From NCBI RefSeq assembly GCF_000090795.2, contig NW_003546274.1:174217-238216 (forward strand): a DNA stretch of 64,000 nt, written 5' to 3'. A program made the translations under genes and the position numbers. Source of the DNA: Amphimedon queenslandica (taxonomy: Eukaryota > Porifera > Demospongiae > Haplosclerida > Niphatidae). Of the stretch, positions 11,176 to 20,624 are shown one piece after another; position 1 is the stretch's first letter, and the number at the start of each line of letters is the position of its first letter. The notes under the pieces were generated by a model, which was not told the origin of the DNA, ran no database searches, and saw only the letters and a list, made by a program, of their open reading frames with translations.

Positions 11176-13286
11176 ATGTCAGCAGAGAAGAAGGAGCCTC
11201 TCGAGGAACCTCCACCAGGTAAAAAGGAAACTGTTTCTTTAATTCTAGATTTCATTTTTAGGCTATACTCCTGCTCCACCAGTTTATTACACCCAACCTC
11301 AGGTAAGAGAGCCTATAGTACTCTCATACTGAATTACATGATGTAGCAACCAATTCCCGAGGCTTCTCTTCCTAATGATTATCTTATACTCTCACTGTTC
11401 TCAATTATTTGTTGCTTCTGGCCAGTTGGTATCATTGCTCTCCTTAAATCTGTTGAGGTGAGATCAATTTTTATTTTCACTGAACCTATAGACCACCCTA
11501 GGCGTGAATTGGAAAAGTTATGAATTTCATTAATTTTATATACGGTACCCGCCCACACATCATAATTGGCTGCCATTTTGGTTGGCAAGTTTATTATGGA
11601 AGTCAATGGAGGCACGAAGAAAATGCCTCACATACCTGCTGTAGCTCTATCAATAGCTAAAAAGCGCTTGTTATAAGAAAGAACAGCTGCCTCTAAGCTT
11701 CTCCTGTCAAGGATTTGGTCAAATTTGCTCCAAAAATTTTAATACAGGTTTGTTTTTATGTCGGCCCGTTTGTTCTCCATTGAAAGTTGCCAACCAAAAT
11801 GGCGGCCGGAATTTATTTCATCCTAAACCACGCCTTACAACCGTAAAAATTTCTAATAATCTTCCTACGCATTCAATTCTCGCCTAGGGTGGTCTATATC
11901 ACACATAGATGTGATAATAACATAGAATAAATTATCAATTATCGGGCACCACCCATTTTCGGATACTTGTCTTAGGAAAACTAGATCTATAGACCCCTTT
12001 CGGCGAGAAGTAGCAGCTTGTGAATATCATTAATTTTGCAATGAATATCATTATATCTCAGTTACGGTATACGCCCACATACAATAATTGGCCGCCATGT
12101 TTTACGTCAAGCAGCAAGTGCTTTCTGTGTCCTGGAGATCTTGGTCACTACATTTTGAAGCTAAAAACTATTCTAGAGTCAAGAAAAATGCCAAGAGAGC
12201 CAAGTGCAATACTTTTGTTGTATGAGCCTGCTTTCCTCTTTGGGCTGTGACAGAGAGTCAAGAACTGATCGTTCTGGCTCTCCCAGACTTCTTAAGTCTT
12301 CAAAATATCTTGCTATAGTAAAGAACAGTTGATATGAAGCTTCTCATAGTCCTGAGTTCAGCACAACAAAAGTTTTATTGGCAAAACAGCTCTACTTTGC
12401 ACATCAGCCATTGGAACTCTGCATAACTTTGACGTAAAACATGGCGGACAAAAATCCGTTCAATATTATTTCTTTGTATATACGGTATCACAAACTAATT
12501 CTCGCCTAAAGGGGTCTATACTTTGCCATCTCATTAAACTGCAGAATATTGTAGTAATAGTTGTACTTTATTTGCATAAAAATAATTGTAGCTCTAGCAA
12601 GAGTGCAGCAAAAGTTATCAGCTCTCAAAGCAGGGTGTCCAAAATTACATATATTCGGATAAATTCATCAATGTTCGTACGGTTATTTCTACACGGCAGG
12701 AAACAATAGTTTTAGAAAGTCAATATGATAACTTTGTAGGTTTGTCTTTAAACTAATACTACGTTTACACTAGCTTCTTTAACTGAGCCAGCCCTGTTTA
12801 AAGTGGGTCAGCACAGTTTCATTTGATAGTGTAAACAGCAACCAAACTGAGCTGAAGTGAGCTGGGCCAAACCAGGCTACTCAAATAAAGTACAACTATT
12901 ACTACAATATTCTGCAGTTTCATGAGATGGCAAAGTATAGTTTTCCTAAAACAAGCGTCCGAAAATAGGTGGTGCCCAATAATTGATAAGTTACTCTAAC
13001 AAGCAAACATTACCATGTGTATTTGTATACTTTCCCCTTTAGTGAAAGTCCAATTATGCATTTTGCTAATATGTAAACACTGATGTTGTTGGATTCAATA
13101 TTGTCCCTTTTCTAGACTCGTCGTTACTGTCAAGATGGCCGCCTAGCTGAAGCCCAAGCATCCTCACGTGAAGCAAAAACCTTTAACATGATTTCCATTG
13201 GGATAGGAGTGGCCATCAATATCATTGTTTTTTTCTTTACGATACTAGCTGTGGTGACAACTGTTGCAATTTCTGTAGCACAATAG
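11176..13286 (+). CDS. CD225/dispanin-family two-TM protein, copy 4
   Basis: Exons 11176-11218, 11262-11302, 11347-11457 and 13116-13286; 121 aa. N-terminus MSAEKKEPLEEPPPG, then YTPAPPVYYTQPQ, TM1 with ICCFWPVGIIALLKSVE, CD225 loop TRRYCQDGRLAEAQASS and TM2 with IAINIIVF-like hydrophobic run ending VAQ. Exons 1-3 are close copies of copy 3; the last part of TM2 is the variable region. The final intron is 1658 nt long because of two TATAGACC-family MITEs and a larger inverted-repeat element. The space 10841-11175 upstream holds the 3' end of copy 3 and the putative promoter of this gene. Confidence 0.83.
11487..11898. mobile_element. MITE, TATAGACC family, member 2
   Basis: Inverted ends TATAGACCACCCTAGGCG and CGCCTAGGGTGGTCTATA. 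Contains TACGGTACCCGCCCAC near the left end, as in member 1. It is inserted in the last intron of CD225 copy 4. Confidence 0.8.
11932..12989. mobile_element. inverted-repeat element split by a nested MITE
   Basis: Outer ends TTATCAATTATCGGGCACC and GGTGCCCAATAATTGATAA. The arms continue inward to about 100 bp each (right arm read back: GGAAAACTATACTTTGCC). In the left arm this sequence is interrupted between GGAAAACTA and CTTTGCC by the MITE at 11988-12520. The core includes a degenerate CGTTTACACTAGC...GTGTAAACAGC pair resembling the element at 46693-46945. Confidence 0.75.
11988..12520. mobile_element. MITE, TATAGACC family, member 3 (nested)
   Basis: Ends TATAGACCCCTTTCGGCGAG and CTCGCCTAAAGGGGTCTATA. 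It shares the TACGGTATACGCCCAC subterminal block with members 1 and 2. It sits inside the left arm of the element at 11932-12989, whose intact right arm gives the pre-insertion sequence. Confidence 0.8.
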
Positions 13287-13562
13287 CAGTTACTGCTAGC
13301 TAAAACATTGCTGTGGCTCTATTTACATTTTTTAAAGATCTGATAATTTTATGTCATCAGTAGAACACTTATAATGATAGACTAGTTGTTAAAATGTTAC
13401 TGATTGTTTGTGTTTAAGTGTGTTGACTTTCATTGTTTAGTGTTTTGATGAAAATTAAAATAATGAAATCAGTTGAGGTGTAAACACAAGAGTCGGGCTG
13501 GCCCACCTGACTAGGATATACTTATATATAATAGTTTTAAAAAAAATGTGACATCATTGATG

Positions 13563-13593
13563 TGATGTCACATCATTGCATTGTGTTATAAAG
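13563..13593 (+). promoter_or_regulatory. CRE-like TGATGTCA plus TATAAAG upstream of MNYQ copy
   Basis: TGATGTCA at 13563-13570 and TATAAAG at 13587-13593, 77-100 bp before the ATG at 13670. The same pair with the same spacing recurs at 17997-18027 before the second MNYQ copy. Motif-based promoter call. The remainder of 13287-13669 is 3' flank of copy 4 and carries no gene. Confidence 0.5.
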
Positions 13594-13669
13594 CATCAGT
13601 GCAGACTGCAGAGCTCACTGAGTTGTACATCAAGCATTTCGGCTCTTTTCTTAAATATTATCAGAGAGA

Positions 13670-14206
13670 ATGAACTATCAAGCAAATATGTCAGGATTTG
13701 CCTCTGCAGGTAAGTTTGATTTATTGTGTGATAGGTGCAGATAGATGCTCTCTAAATATTGTTTAATTTTATAATTTATTTTAGTACCATCAGAAGGTAC
13801 AACACAGCAGCCTTCTATTGTTGTCATTCAACAACCACAGGTATACAAACAATAAGCTGCTGTCTTCACATAATTTGTTTGTATTATACAGAAGTCTAGC
13901 ACTCTGACTGAGCCTTCTCCTGATTACCTTGGGCTTTCAATTTGTGCCATATTTTGTTGCTGGATAATTGCAATATTTGCAATAATGAAGTCAATGGAGG
14001 TAAAATCACTAAAACTAATTTTTAAATAATTTTACATGTTTTCTCAGACACGTACCTACAATCAAAGTGGTGATTATGATAAAGCTCTACAAGCCTCATC
14101 TCAAGCAAAAAGTTATAGTATAGTAGCAATAATATTGGGATTGATACTCAACGCTCCTCCTATAATACTAATTATTGTATTAAATATAGTAGCAAGAGCA
14201 AATTAA
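13670..14206 (+). CDS. CD225/dispanin-family two-TM protein, copy 5 (MNYQ type)
   Basis: Exons 13670-13709, 13785-13840, 13892-13999 and 14048-14206; 120 aa. N-terminus MNYQANMSGFASAV, a Gln-rich segment (TTQQPSIVVIQQPQ), TM1 with ICAIFCCWIIAIFAIMKSME, loop TRTYNQSGDYDKALQASSQA and TM2 ending ARAN. It differs from the MSAEKK/MPTEKK type in the N-terminus but shares the junction phases and the loop pattern, so it is a second subfamily within the array. The intact frame, unlike its near-twin at 18104-18643, supports this being the functional copy. Confidence 0.85.
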
Positions 14207-14370
14207 CTGCAGAGACAGTATGATGTTCAGATCAACATCATGTGCATGTGTGTGAGAGAGAACTTGATTTTTAGTTACTGTACACTGTGATAATGTTTCT
14301 TAAATAATTTTTGGTTGTGTTAAAACTCAGCCAGATCAGCTAATTGTGTGTGGGTGGGATTATTGAGCTA

Positions 14371-14378
14371 TGACGTCA
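14371..14378. promoter_or_regulatory. CRE palindrome TGACGTCA
   Basis: Located 49-56 bp upstream of the ATG at 14427, in the context GAGCTATGACGTCATT. The identical context recurs at 16476 and 18821. Confidence 0.5.
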
Positions 14379-14426
14379 TTGGTGTATTGGGCATAAAGTC
14401 GGTGTATTTTTGTTTGTCACAACAAG

Positions 14427-14566
14427 ATGTCAGAAGAGAAGAAAGAGCCCCCACCAGGTAAGAAAGTAATGTATCGTTAGTTGTACTCTCATTGTTGTTA
14501 GCTTATACTGCTCCTCCACCAACATTTATAAATGGAAATGAAGCTCAGCTCGACTGCAGAAAGTAG
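14427..14566 (+). pseudogene. truncated CD225 gene (first two exons only), relic A
   Basis: Exon 14427-14457 (MSEEKKEPPP) splices to 14502-14566 (YTAPPPTFI) and hits TAG at 14564-14566, giving a 31-residue frame with no TM segment. The first exon and intron match the complete gene at 18889. The downstream exons were replaced by the next gene unit. Probably non-functional, though its promoter and splice sites look intact. Confidence 0.6.
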
Positions 14567-14705
14567 CAATCTGAATTTTATAATCATTGTAAAATGCAAT
14601 AAAAACTGTGTGGGTGGATCAATAATCATTCCATGATACTGGTAGTTATCCACCTCCAGGTCCTGCACCGTTTCCCAATTCCCACTCTCACAAACAAGAA
14701 ACAAG

Positions 14706-15044
14706 ATGCCAACAGAGAAGAAGAAACTTCTCGAGGAACCTCCACCAGGCAAAAATGAAACTGTTTCGTTAATTCTAAATTTCATTTTAGGCTATACTCC
14801 TGGTCCTCCAGTTTATTACACCCAACCTCAGGTAAAAGCATAGGATTAAAACCTAGTGCTCTAAATCCTGAATTACATGATGTAGCAACCAATTCCTGAG
14901 GCTTCTTTTCCTAATGATTATCTTATACTCTCACTGTTCTCAATCATTTGTTGCTTCTGGCCGGTTGGTGTCATTGCTCTCCTTAAATCTATTGAGGTGA
15001 GATCAATTTTTATTTTCACTGAGCCTATAGTGACATACAGATGT
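14706..15044 (+). CDS. CD225/dispanin-family protein, copy 6 (incomplete, runs into gap)
   Basis: Exons 14706-14748, 14791-14831 and 14886-14996 are visible (MPTEKKKLLEEPPP, YTPGPPVYYTQPQ, TM1 with ICCFWPVGVIALLKSIE). The last exon must lie in the N gap starting at 15045. The exon-1 donor is GC (CCAG|GCAAAA) where sister copies have GT, so the intron is either a GC-AG intron or the copy is splice-impaired. Confidence 0.7.
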
Positions 15045-15844
15045 NNNNNNNNNNNNNNNNNNNNNNNNNNNNNNNNNNNNNNNNNNNNNNNNNNNNNNNN
15101 NNNNNNNNNNNNNNNNNNNNNNNNNNNNNNNNNNNNNNNNNNNNNNNNNNNNNNNNNNNNNNNNNNNNNNNNNNNNNNNNNNNNNNNNNNNNNNNNNNNN
15201 NNNNNNNNNNNNNNNNNNNNNNNNNNNNNNNNNNNNNNNNNNNNNNNNNNNNNNNNNNNNNNNNNNNNNNNNNNNNNNNNNNNNNNNNNNNNNNNNNNNN
15301 NNNNNNNNNNNNNNNNNNNNNNNNNNNNNNNNNNNNNNNNNNNNNNNNNNNNNNNNNNNNNNNNNNNNNNNNNNNNNNNNNNNNNNNNNNNNNNNNNNNN
15401 NNNNNNNNNNNNNNNNNNNNNNNNNNNNNNNNNNNNNNNNNNNNNNNNNNNNNNNNNNNNNNNNNNNNNNNNNNNNNNNNNNNNNNNNNNNNNNNNNNNN
15501 NNNNNNNNNNNNNNNNNNNNNNNNNNNNNNNNNNNNNNNNNNNNNNNNNNNNNNNNNNNNNNNNNNNNNNNNNNNNNNNNNNNNNNNNNNNNNNNNNNNN
15601 NNNNNNNNNNNNNNNNNNNNNNNNNNNNNNNNNNNNNNNNNNNNNNNNNNNNNNNNNNNNNNNNNNNNNNNNNNNNNNNNNNNNNNNNNNNNNNNNNNNN
15701 NNNNNNNNNNNNNNNNNNNNNNNNNNNNNNNNNNNNNNNNNNNNNNNNNNNNNNNNNNNNNNNNNNNNNNNNNNNNNNNNNNNNNNNNNNNNNNNNNNNN
15801 NNNNNNNNNNNNNNNNNNNNNNNNNNNNNNNNNNNNNNNNNNNN
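15045..15844. other. assembly gap of 800 N
   Basis: Run of 800 N between CD225 copy 6 and a minisatellite. Its round length suggests an estimated gap. The last exon of copy 6 and more minisatellite are the expected contents. Confidence 0.9.
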
Positions 15845-16215
15845 ATGTTTAACACTGTATATCTTTGTTTACTTATGTTTACCTGTGTTTAACACTGTGA
15901 ATCACTGTTGACCAATGTTTATCACTGTATATCTTTGTTTACTTATGTTTACCTGTGTTCAACACTGTGAATCACTGTTGACCAATGTTTATCACTGTAA
16001 ATTTTTGTTTACTTATGTTTACCTGTGTTTAACACTGTAAATCACTGTTGACCAATGTTTATCACTGTATATCTTTGTTTACTTATGTTTACCTGTGTTT
16101 AACACTGTAAATCACTGTTGACCCATGTTTACCACTGTATATCTTTGTTTACTTATGTTTACCTGTGTTCAACACTGTAAATCACTGTTGACCCATGTTT
16201 ACCACTGTATATCAT
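15845..16215. repeat. 70-bp minisatellite built from TGTTTA-type subunits
   Basis: About five copies of a roughly 70-bp unit containing ATGTTTATCACTGTATATC and ATCACTGTTGACCAATG, itself made of degenerate ATGTTTAnC/CACTGT subunits. It abuts the N gap, so the true array is probably longer. A degenerate tail runs to about 16380. Confidence 0.85.
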
Positions 16216-16475
16216 ATGTATATACATGTATGTATTTAGCTACCTATGTTTATTAATGTTAGCCACAGTTTCAATGCTTATCAATGAGGTTTACTGTTGT
16301 TTACCCATTTGTATGTTTTAATCATCCTTACCATACTTAATAATAGCTCTTTTAACCATTGATGTTTACCATGATGACAGTAAACTCAAGAGTTTGGATA
16401 CATCATTGGTCTTAACAGTTTAGCTAGATCAGCTAATTGTGTGTGGGTGGTGCAGGTGCCGGTGCTATTGAGCTA

Positions 16476-16483
16476 TGACGTCA
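16476..16483. promoter_or_regulatory. CRE palindrome TGACGTCA
   Basis: Located 51-58 bp upstream of the ATG at 16534, in the same GAGCTATGACGTCATT context as 14371. Confidence 0.5.
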
Positions 16484-16533
16484 TTAGTATACGTATAATA
16501 AAACTCAGTGTATTTTTTGTTTGTCACAACAAG

Positions 16534-16643
16534 ATGTCAGAAGAGAAGAAAGAGCCCCCACCAGGTAAGAAAGTAATGTATCGTTAGTTGTACTCTCATT
16601 GTTGTTAGCTTATACTGCTCCTCCACCAACATTTATAAATTGA
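16534..16643 (+). pseudogene. truncated CD225 gene (first two exons only), relic B
   Basis: Near-identical to relic A: exon 16534-16564 and exon 16609-16643, ending at TGA 16641-16643 after TFIN. Shows that the relic, its promoter and the following MPTEKKK gene were duplicated together. Confidence 0.6.
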
Positions 16644-16897
16644 AATGAAGCTCAGCTCGACAATAGCATACATTTTAAATCTCGAATATTGCACCTTAGC
16701 TCTTTCTTATTTACTATGAACTATGCAGGTCGTAAATTTGCAATTCATGCATTGTTTACACTTATAGATTAGTTTCGCTTTAATTTCAGCGTTTCATGTC
16801 ATAATTTAAACATAGTCTAATCTGAATTTTATAATCATTATAAAATGCAATAAAAACTGTGTGAGTGGATCAATAATCATTCCATGATACTGGTAGT

Positions 16898-17017
16898 TTA
16901 GAGTACATGCACCAATCATGAGACACTTAAGATTTTTAAATTTTCAAATTTTATCATTGAAATTACAGGCAGTGTCTCATAATACAAACCGTCTCATAAT
17001 ACCAGAATGTACTCTAA
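16898..17017. mobile_element. 120-bp MITE with TTAGAGTACAT ends; empty site known
   Basis: Ends TTAGAGTACATGC and GAATGTACTCTAA. The paralogous unit at about 14640-14650 reads GGTAGTTATCCACC without the element, whereas this copy has the element between GGTAGT and TATCCACC. The insertion therefore postdates the tandem duplication. Confidence 0.85.
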
Positions 17018-17076
17018 TATCCACCTCCAGGTCCTGCACCGTTTTCTAATTCTCACCCTCACAAACAAGAAACAAG

Positions 17077-17810
17077 ATGCCAACAGAGAAGAAGAAACTT
17101 CTCGAGGAACCTCCACCAGGTAAAAATGAAACTGTTTCATTAATTCTAAATTTCATTTTAGGCTATACTCCTGCTCCACCAGTTTATTACACCCAACCTC
17201 AGGTAAAGGCATAGGATTAAAACCTAGTACTCTGAATCCTGACTTACATGATGTAGCAACCAATTCCTGAGGCTTCTTTTCCTAATGATTATTATCTTAT
17301 ACTCTCACTATTCTCAATCCTTTGTTGCTTCTGGCCAGTTGGTGTCATTGCTCTCCTTAAATCTGTTGAGGTGAGATCAATTTTTATTTTCACTGAGCCC
17401 GGGCTATATCACATACATGCAGATATGATAATAACACAACAAGCAAACATTACCATGTGTAGTTGTAGGCTTTTCCCTTTAGTGAAAGTCCAATTATGCA
17501 TTTTGCTAATATGTAAACACTGATGTTGTTGGATTCAATATTGTTCCTTTTCTAGACTCGTCGTTACTGTCAAAATGGCCGTCTAGCTGAAGCCCAAGCA
17601 TCCTCACGTAAAGCAAAAACCTATAACACAATATTCATTGGGATAGGAGTGACCTACCATATCTTCCTTGCAATAGTAATTTTGGTGACAATTATTGTTG
17701 CAGATGCTAAGAGGGGCCTCCCTGGCCTGACTAAGGCACTGCTAACATTGCTACTCTATTTACATTATTTAAGATCTAATAATTTTATGTCATCAGTAAT
17801 ACACTTATAA
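17077..17810 (+). CDS. CD225/dispanin-family protein, copy 7 (extended C-terminus)
   Basis: Exons 17077-17119, 17162-17202, 17257-17370 and 17556-17810; 150 aa. N-terminus MPTEKKKLLEEPPPG. Exon 3 has one extra Tyr codon (NDYYLIL). TM1 FSILCCFWPVGVIALLKSVE, then loop TRRYCQNGRLAEAQASS. The stop used in sister copies after TM2 is lost (ADAKRGLPGL in its place), and translation runs on through former 3' UTR to TAA at 17808-17810. An Asp-Lys-Arg insertion after TM2 and the long tail are odd for the family, so this copy may be non-functional or newly diverged. Confidence 0.65.
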
Positions 17811-18103
17811 GGATAGACTAGTTGTTAAAATGTTACTGATTGTTTGTGTTCAAGTATGTTGGCTTTCATTGTTTAGTGTTTTATTGTAAATTAAAATAAT
17901 GAAATCAGTTGAGGTGTAAACACAAGAGTCAGGCTGGCCCACCTGACTAGGATATACCTATAAAATAGTTTTTGGAAAAATGTGAAATCATCAAAGTGAT
18001 GTCACATCATTGCATTGTGTTATAAAGCATCAGTGCAGACTGCAGAGCTCACTGAGTTGTACATCAAGCATTTCAGCTCTTTTCTTAAATATAAACAGAG
18101 AGG

Positions 18104-18643
18104 ATGAACTATCAAACAAATATGTCAGGATTTCCCTCAACAGGTAAGTTTGATTTATTGTGTGATAGGAGCAGATAGATACTCTCTAAATATTCTTTAA
18201 TTTTATAATTTATTTTAGTACCATCAGAAGGTACGGCACAGCAGCCTTCTATTTTTTCATTCAACAACCACAGGTACAAACAATAAACTGCTGTCTTCAC
18301 ATAATTTGTTTGTATTATACAGAAGTCTAGCACTCTGACTGGGCCTTCTCCTGATTACCTTGGGCTTTCAATTTGTGCTATATTTTGTTGCTGGATAATT
18401 GCAATATTTGCAATAATGAAGTCAATGGAGGTAAAATCACTGAAACTGTTTTTTAATTTACATTTTTTTTCTCAGGCACGTACCTACAATCAAAGTGGTG
18501 ATTACGATAGAGCTCTACAAGCTTCCTCTCAAGCAAAAAGTTATAGTGTAGCAGCAATAATAGTGGGATTGATACTCAATGGTATTGGAACTGCAATAGC
18601 ACTCATTCCACCAATACTAATAAGTATAGCTGCAGCAAGTTAA
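18104..18643 (+). pseudogene. CD225 copy 8 (MNYQ type) with 1-nt frameshift
   Basis: Exons 18104-18143, 18219-18273, 18323-18430 and 18476-18643 align along their whole length with copy 5. Exon 2 is 55 nt against 56 in copy 5 (ATTTTTTCATT for ATTGTTGTCATT), so the joined frame reads TGA a few codons into exon 3. All splice sites and the last exon (ARTYNQSGDYDRALQ, TM2) are otherwise intact. A recent pseudogene or a sequencing error in a T run. Confidence 0.7.
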
Positions 18644-18820
18644 CTGCAGAGATAGTATGATGTGCAGATCAATATCATGTTTTCGTATGTGTGTGATAGT
18701 TCAACTTTTAGTCGCTGTATATTTTTTCTTAAATAATTTTCGGTTTTGTTAAAAGTAAAACTAAACAGCTCATGCTCATCTCAACTAAACTGTGTGGGTG
18801 GGGCTAGCGCTATTGAGCTA

Positions 18821-18828
18821 TGACGTCA
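18821..18828. promoter_or_regulatory. CRE palindrome TGACGTCA
   Basis: Located 61-68 bp upstream of the ATG at 18889, the third instance of GAGCTATGACGTCATT in the array. Confidence 0.5.
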
Positions 18829-18888
18829 TTAGTATAATAAAAACTCGGTGTATTTTTGTTAATAATTATTTTGTTTGTCAACAACAAG

Positions 18889-19511
18889 ATGTCAGAGAAG
18901 AAAGAACCTCCGCCAGGTAAGATAGTAATGTATCTGTAGTTGTACTCTTCTTGTTAGATTATACTGCTCCTCCACCGCAGCCTCAGCCTGTGCACTATAT
19001 CCAATCTCAGGTAAATCAATGTTCGGCCCCGACTCTGCAATTATAAAACTTCTTTGATTCATTATTTTATAGCAACCAATTCCCGAGGCTTCTCTTCCTA
19101 ATGATTATCTTATACTCTCACTGTTCTCAATCATTTGTTGCTTCTGGCCAGTTGGTATCATTGCTCTCCTTAAATCTGTTGAGGTGAGAACACTACATGT
19201 CTGTAGGCTGTGGAATGGTCTGAATACTATTTGTGTAACTTCCTTTTTTGATTGAAAGTCCAATTATGCATTTTGCTAATATGTAAACACTGATGTTGTT
19301 GGATTCAATATTGTCCCTTTTCTAGACTCGTCGTTACTGTCAAGATGGCCGTCTAGCTGAAGCCCAAGCATCCTCACGTGAAGCAAAGACCTTCAACATG
19401 ATATCCATTGGGATAGGAATTGCCATCAATGTCTTTGTTTGGTTGTTTGTGATACTAAGCGTTGGGGCATCTATTGCTGCTTCTGCAGCAGGTGCAGCTC
19501 AAAGAGATTAA
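18889..19511 (+). CDS. CD225/dispanin-family two-TM protein, copy 9
   Basis: Exons 18889-18916, 18958-19010, 19073-19183 and 19326-19511; 125 aa. N-terminus MSEKKEPPPDYTAPPPQP, TM1 with ICCFWPVGIIALLKSVE, loop TRRYCQDGRLAEAQASSREA, TM2 followed by a small Ala-rich tail ending AAQRD. This is the full-length version of the two truncated MSEEKK relics. Its introns are free of MITEs. Confidence 0.87.
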
Positions 19512-19780
19512 AACATTCCTACTTCTTTTATATTGTTGTGTTAATCCTTAAATCAGTGACTACATACATTCAAACTATAAACAATTTATTGTGTGTGTTT
19601 TAAATAGAACTTGCTACACTCATAATGATTATGATAGGCTCTAGTGTCATACAAGGATGTGATGTCTCAGCATTTTGATGAGTCATGTGACAAATAGATA
19701 ACATGGTATGCTGTGTAGTGTGGGGAGATATAGTGTACATTCTCTCCCAACTAACCACAACTATGCGTTATGAATATTTT

Positions 19781-19853
19781 TATCACATGACTTATTATAT
19801 TCAAATACTGAGCCACCACATGTGATGTCTCAGCATTTGAATATCATGTGATA
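19781..19853. repeat. imperfect inverted repeat upstream of CD225 copy 10
   Basis: Left arm TATCACATGA...ATTCAAATACTGAG, right arm CTCAGCATTTGAATATCATGTGATA, ending 68 bp before the ATG at 19921. GATGTCTCAGCATTT also occurs at about 19660. A small element or a promoter hairpin. Nothing else is seen in 19512-19920. Confidence 0.55.
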
Positions 19854-19920
19854 GCTGACACCAGACTATTACTATAAATACTATTATAGTTACTATAGTT
19901 CAATTTCCAGCACTAAGAAC

Positions 19921-20435
19921 ATGTCAGAGAAGGAAAGTATCTCCTCAGAGAAGGACAAACTCATCACTACAGGTATAGATCTACTATGCATGCTATTATA
20001 ATTTATGATCTCTTAGAAAAAACTTATGATCCATCAGCTCCTTATGGGTATGCCCAGCCTCCAGTGTATATACCAGTAAGTGCTTTAAATAAACTACTTA
20101 CCAGTTCTTTGTGTATTACAATAGCCTCAGGATTACTTGTATCTCTCCATCTTCTCAATCATATTCTGCTTCTGGCCAGTGGGACTGATAGCACTCATAA
20201 AATCAGTTGAAGTAATTGAACTAAAATAGAGAATATTATGAATGCATAACCTCTTCCATTCTATACACAGGCACGTAAATTTTATCAAGATGGACTAGTG
20301 TCTGAAGGACAAGCCTCAGCTGCTGAGTCAAGGAAGTACAATAAGATTGCAATCATTGTTGGAATCATACTTCATGCAATTGGATGGGCACTTATTGTTG
20401 GTAGTGTTGTGACTCGAGTTGTTCTGCAGTCATAG
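19921..20435 (+). CDS. CD225/dispanin-family two-TM protein, copy 10
   Basis: Exons 19921-19972, 20017-20075, 20125-20211 and 20271-20435; 120 aa. N-terminus MSEKESISSEKDKLITT, a Tyr/Pro segment (YDPSAPYGYAQPPVYIP), TM1 with SIFSIIFCFWPVGLIALIKS, loop ARKFYQDGLVSEGQASAAES and TM2. Only one Cys precedes FWP (FCFWP). More diverged from copies 3-9, so an older member of the array. Confidence 0.85.
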
Positions 20436-20624
20436 CTTCTGGACTCAAGCTATAGAAATTAAAACCTTGCTAATGATTTATATTATAGTCAATGCACATT
20501 ATTACAGTTTCCTTTGCTAATAAATAAAAATAAAATATCAGGCTAATCTTGGGCGTGTCCACTCCACTGTTAGGAATTTGTTTAGTCATCATTCATCAAA
20601 AAAATACAAAACTTGCAGGCAGAA

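Noticed and set aside
14997-15911. Open frames of about 300 residues across the 800-bp gap
   Set aside because: They consist of N-encoded unknown residues; same for frames over 59098-59583.
15845-16215. CRISPR-like regular repeats
   Set aside because: Units are contiguous degenerate tandem copies without unique spacers, in a eukaryotic context; a minisatellite. The 178-bp arrays were rejected on the same ground.
18104-18643. Functional CD225 protein from copy 8
   Set aside because: No combination of visible splice sites restores the frame lost by the 1-nt deletion in exon 2.
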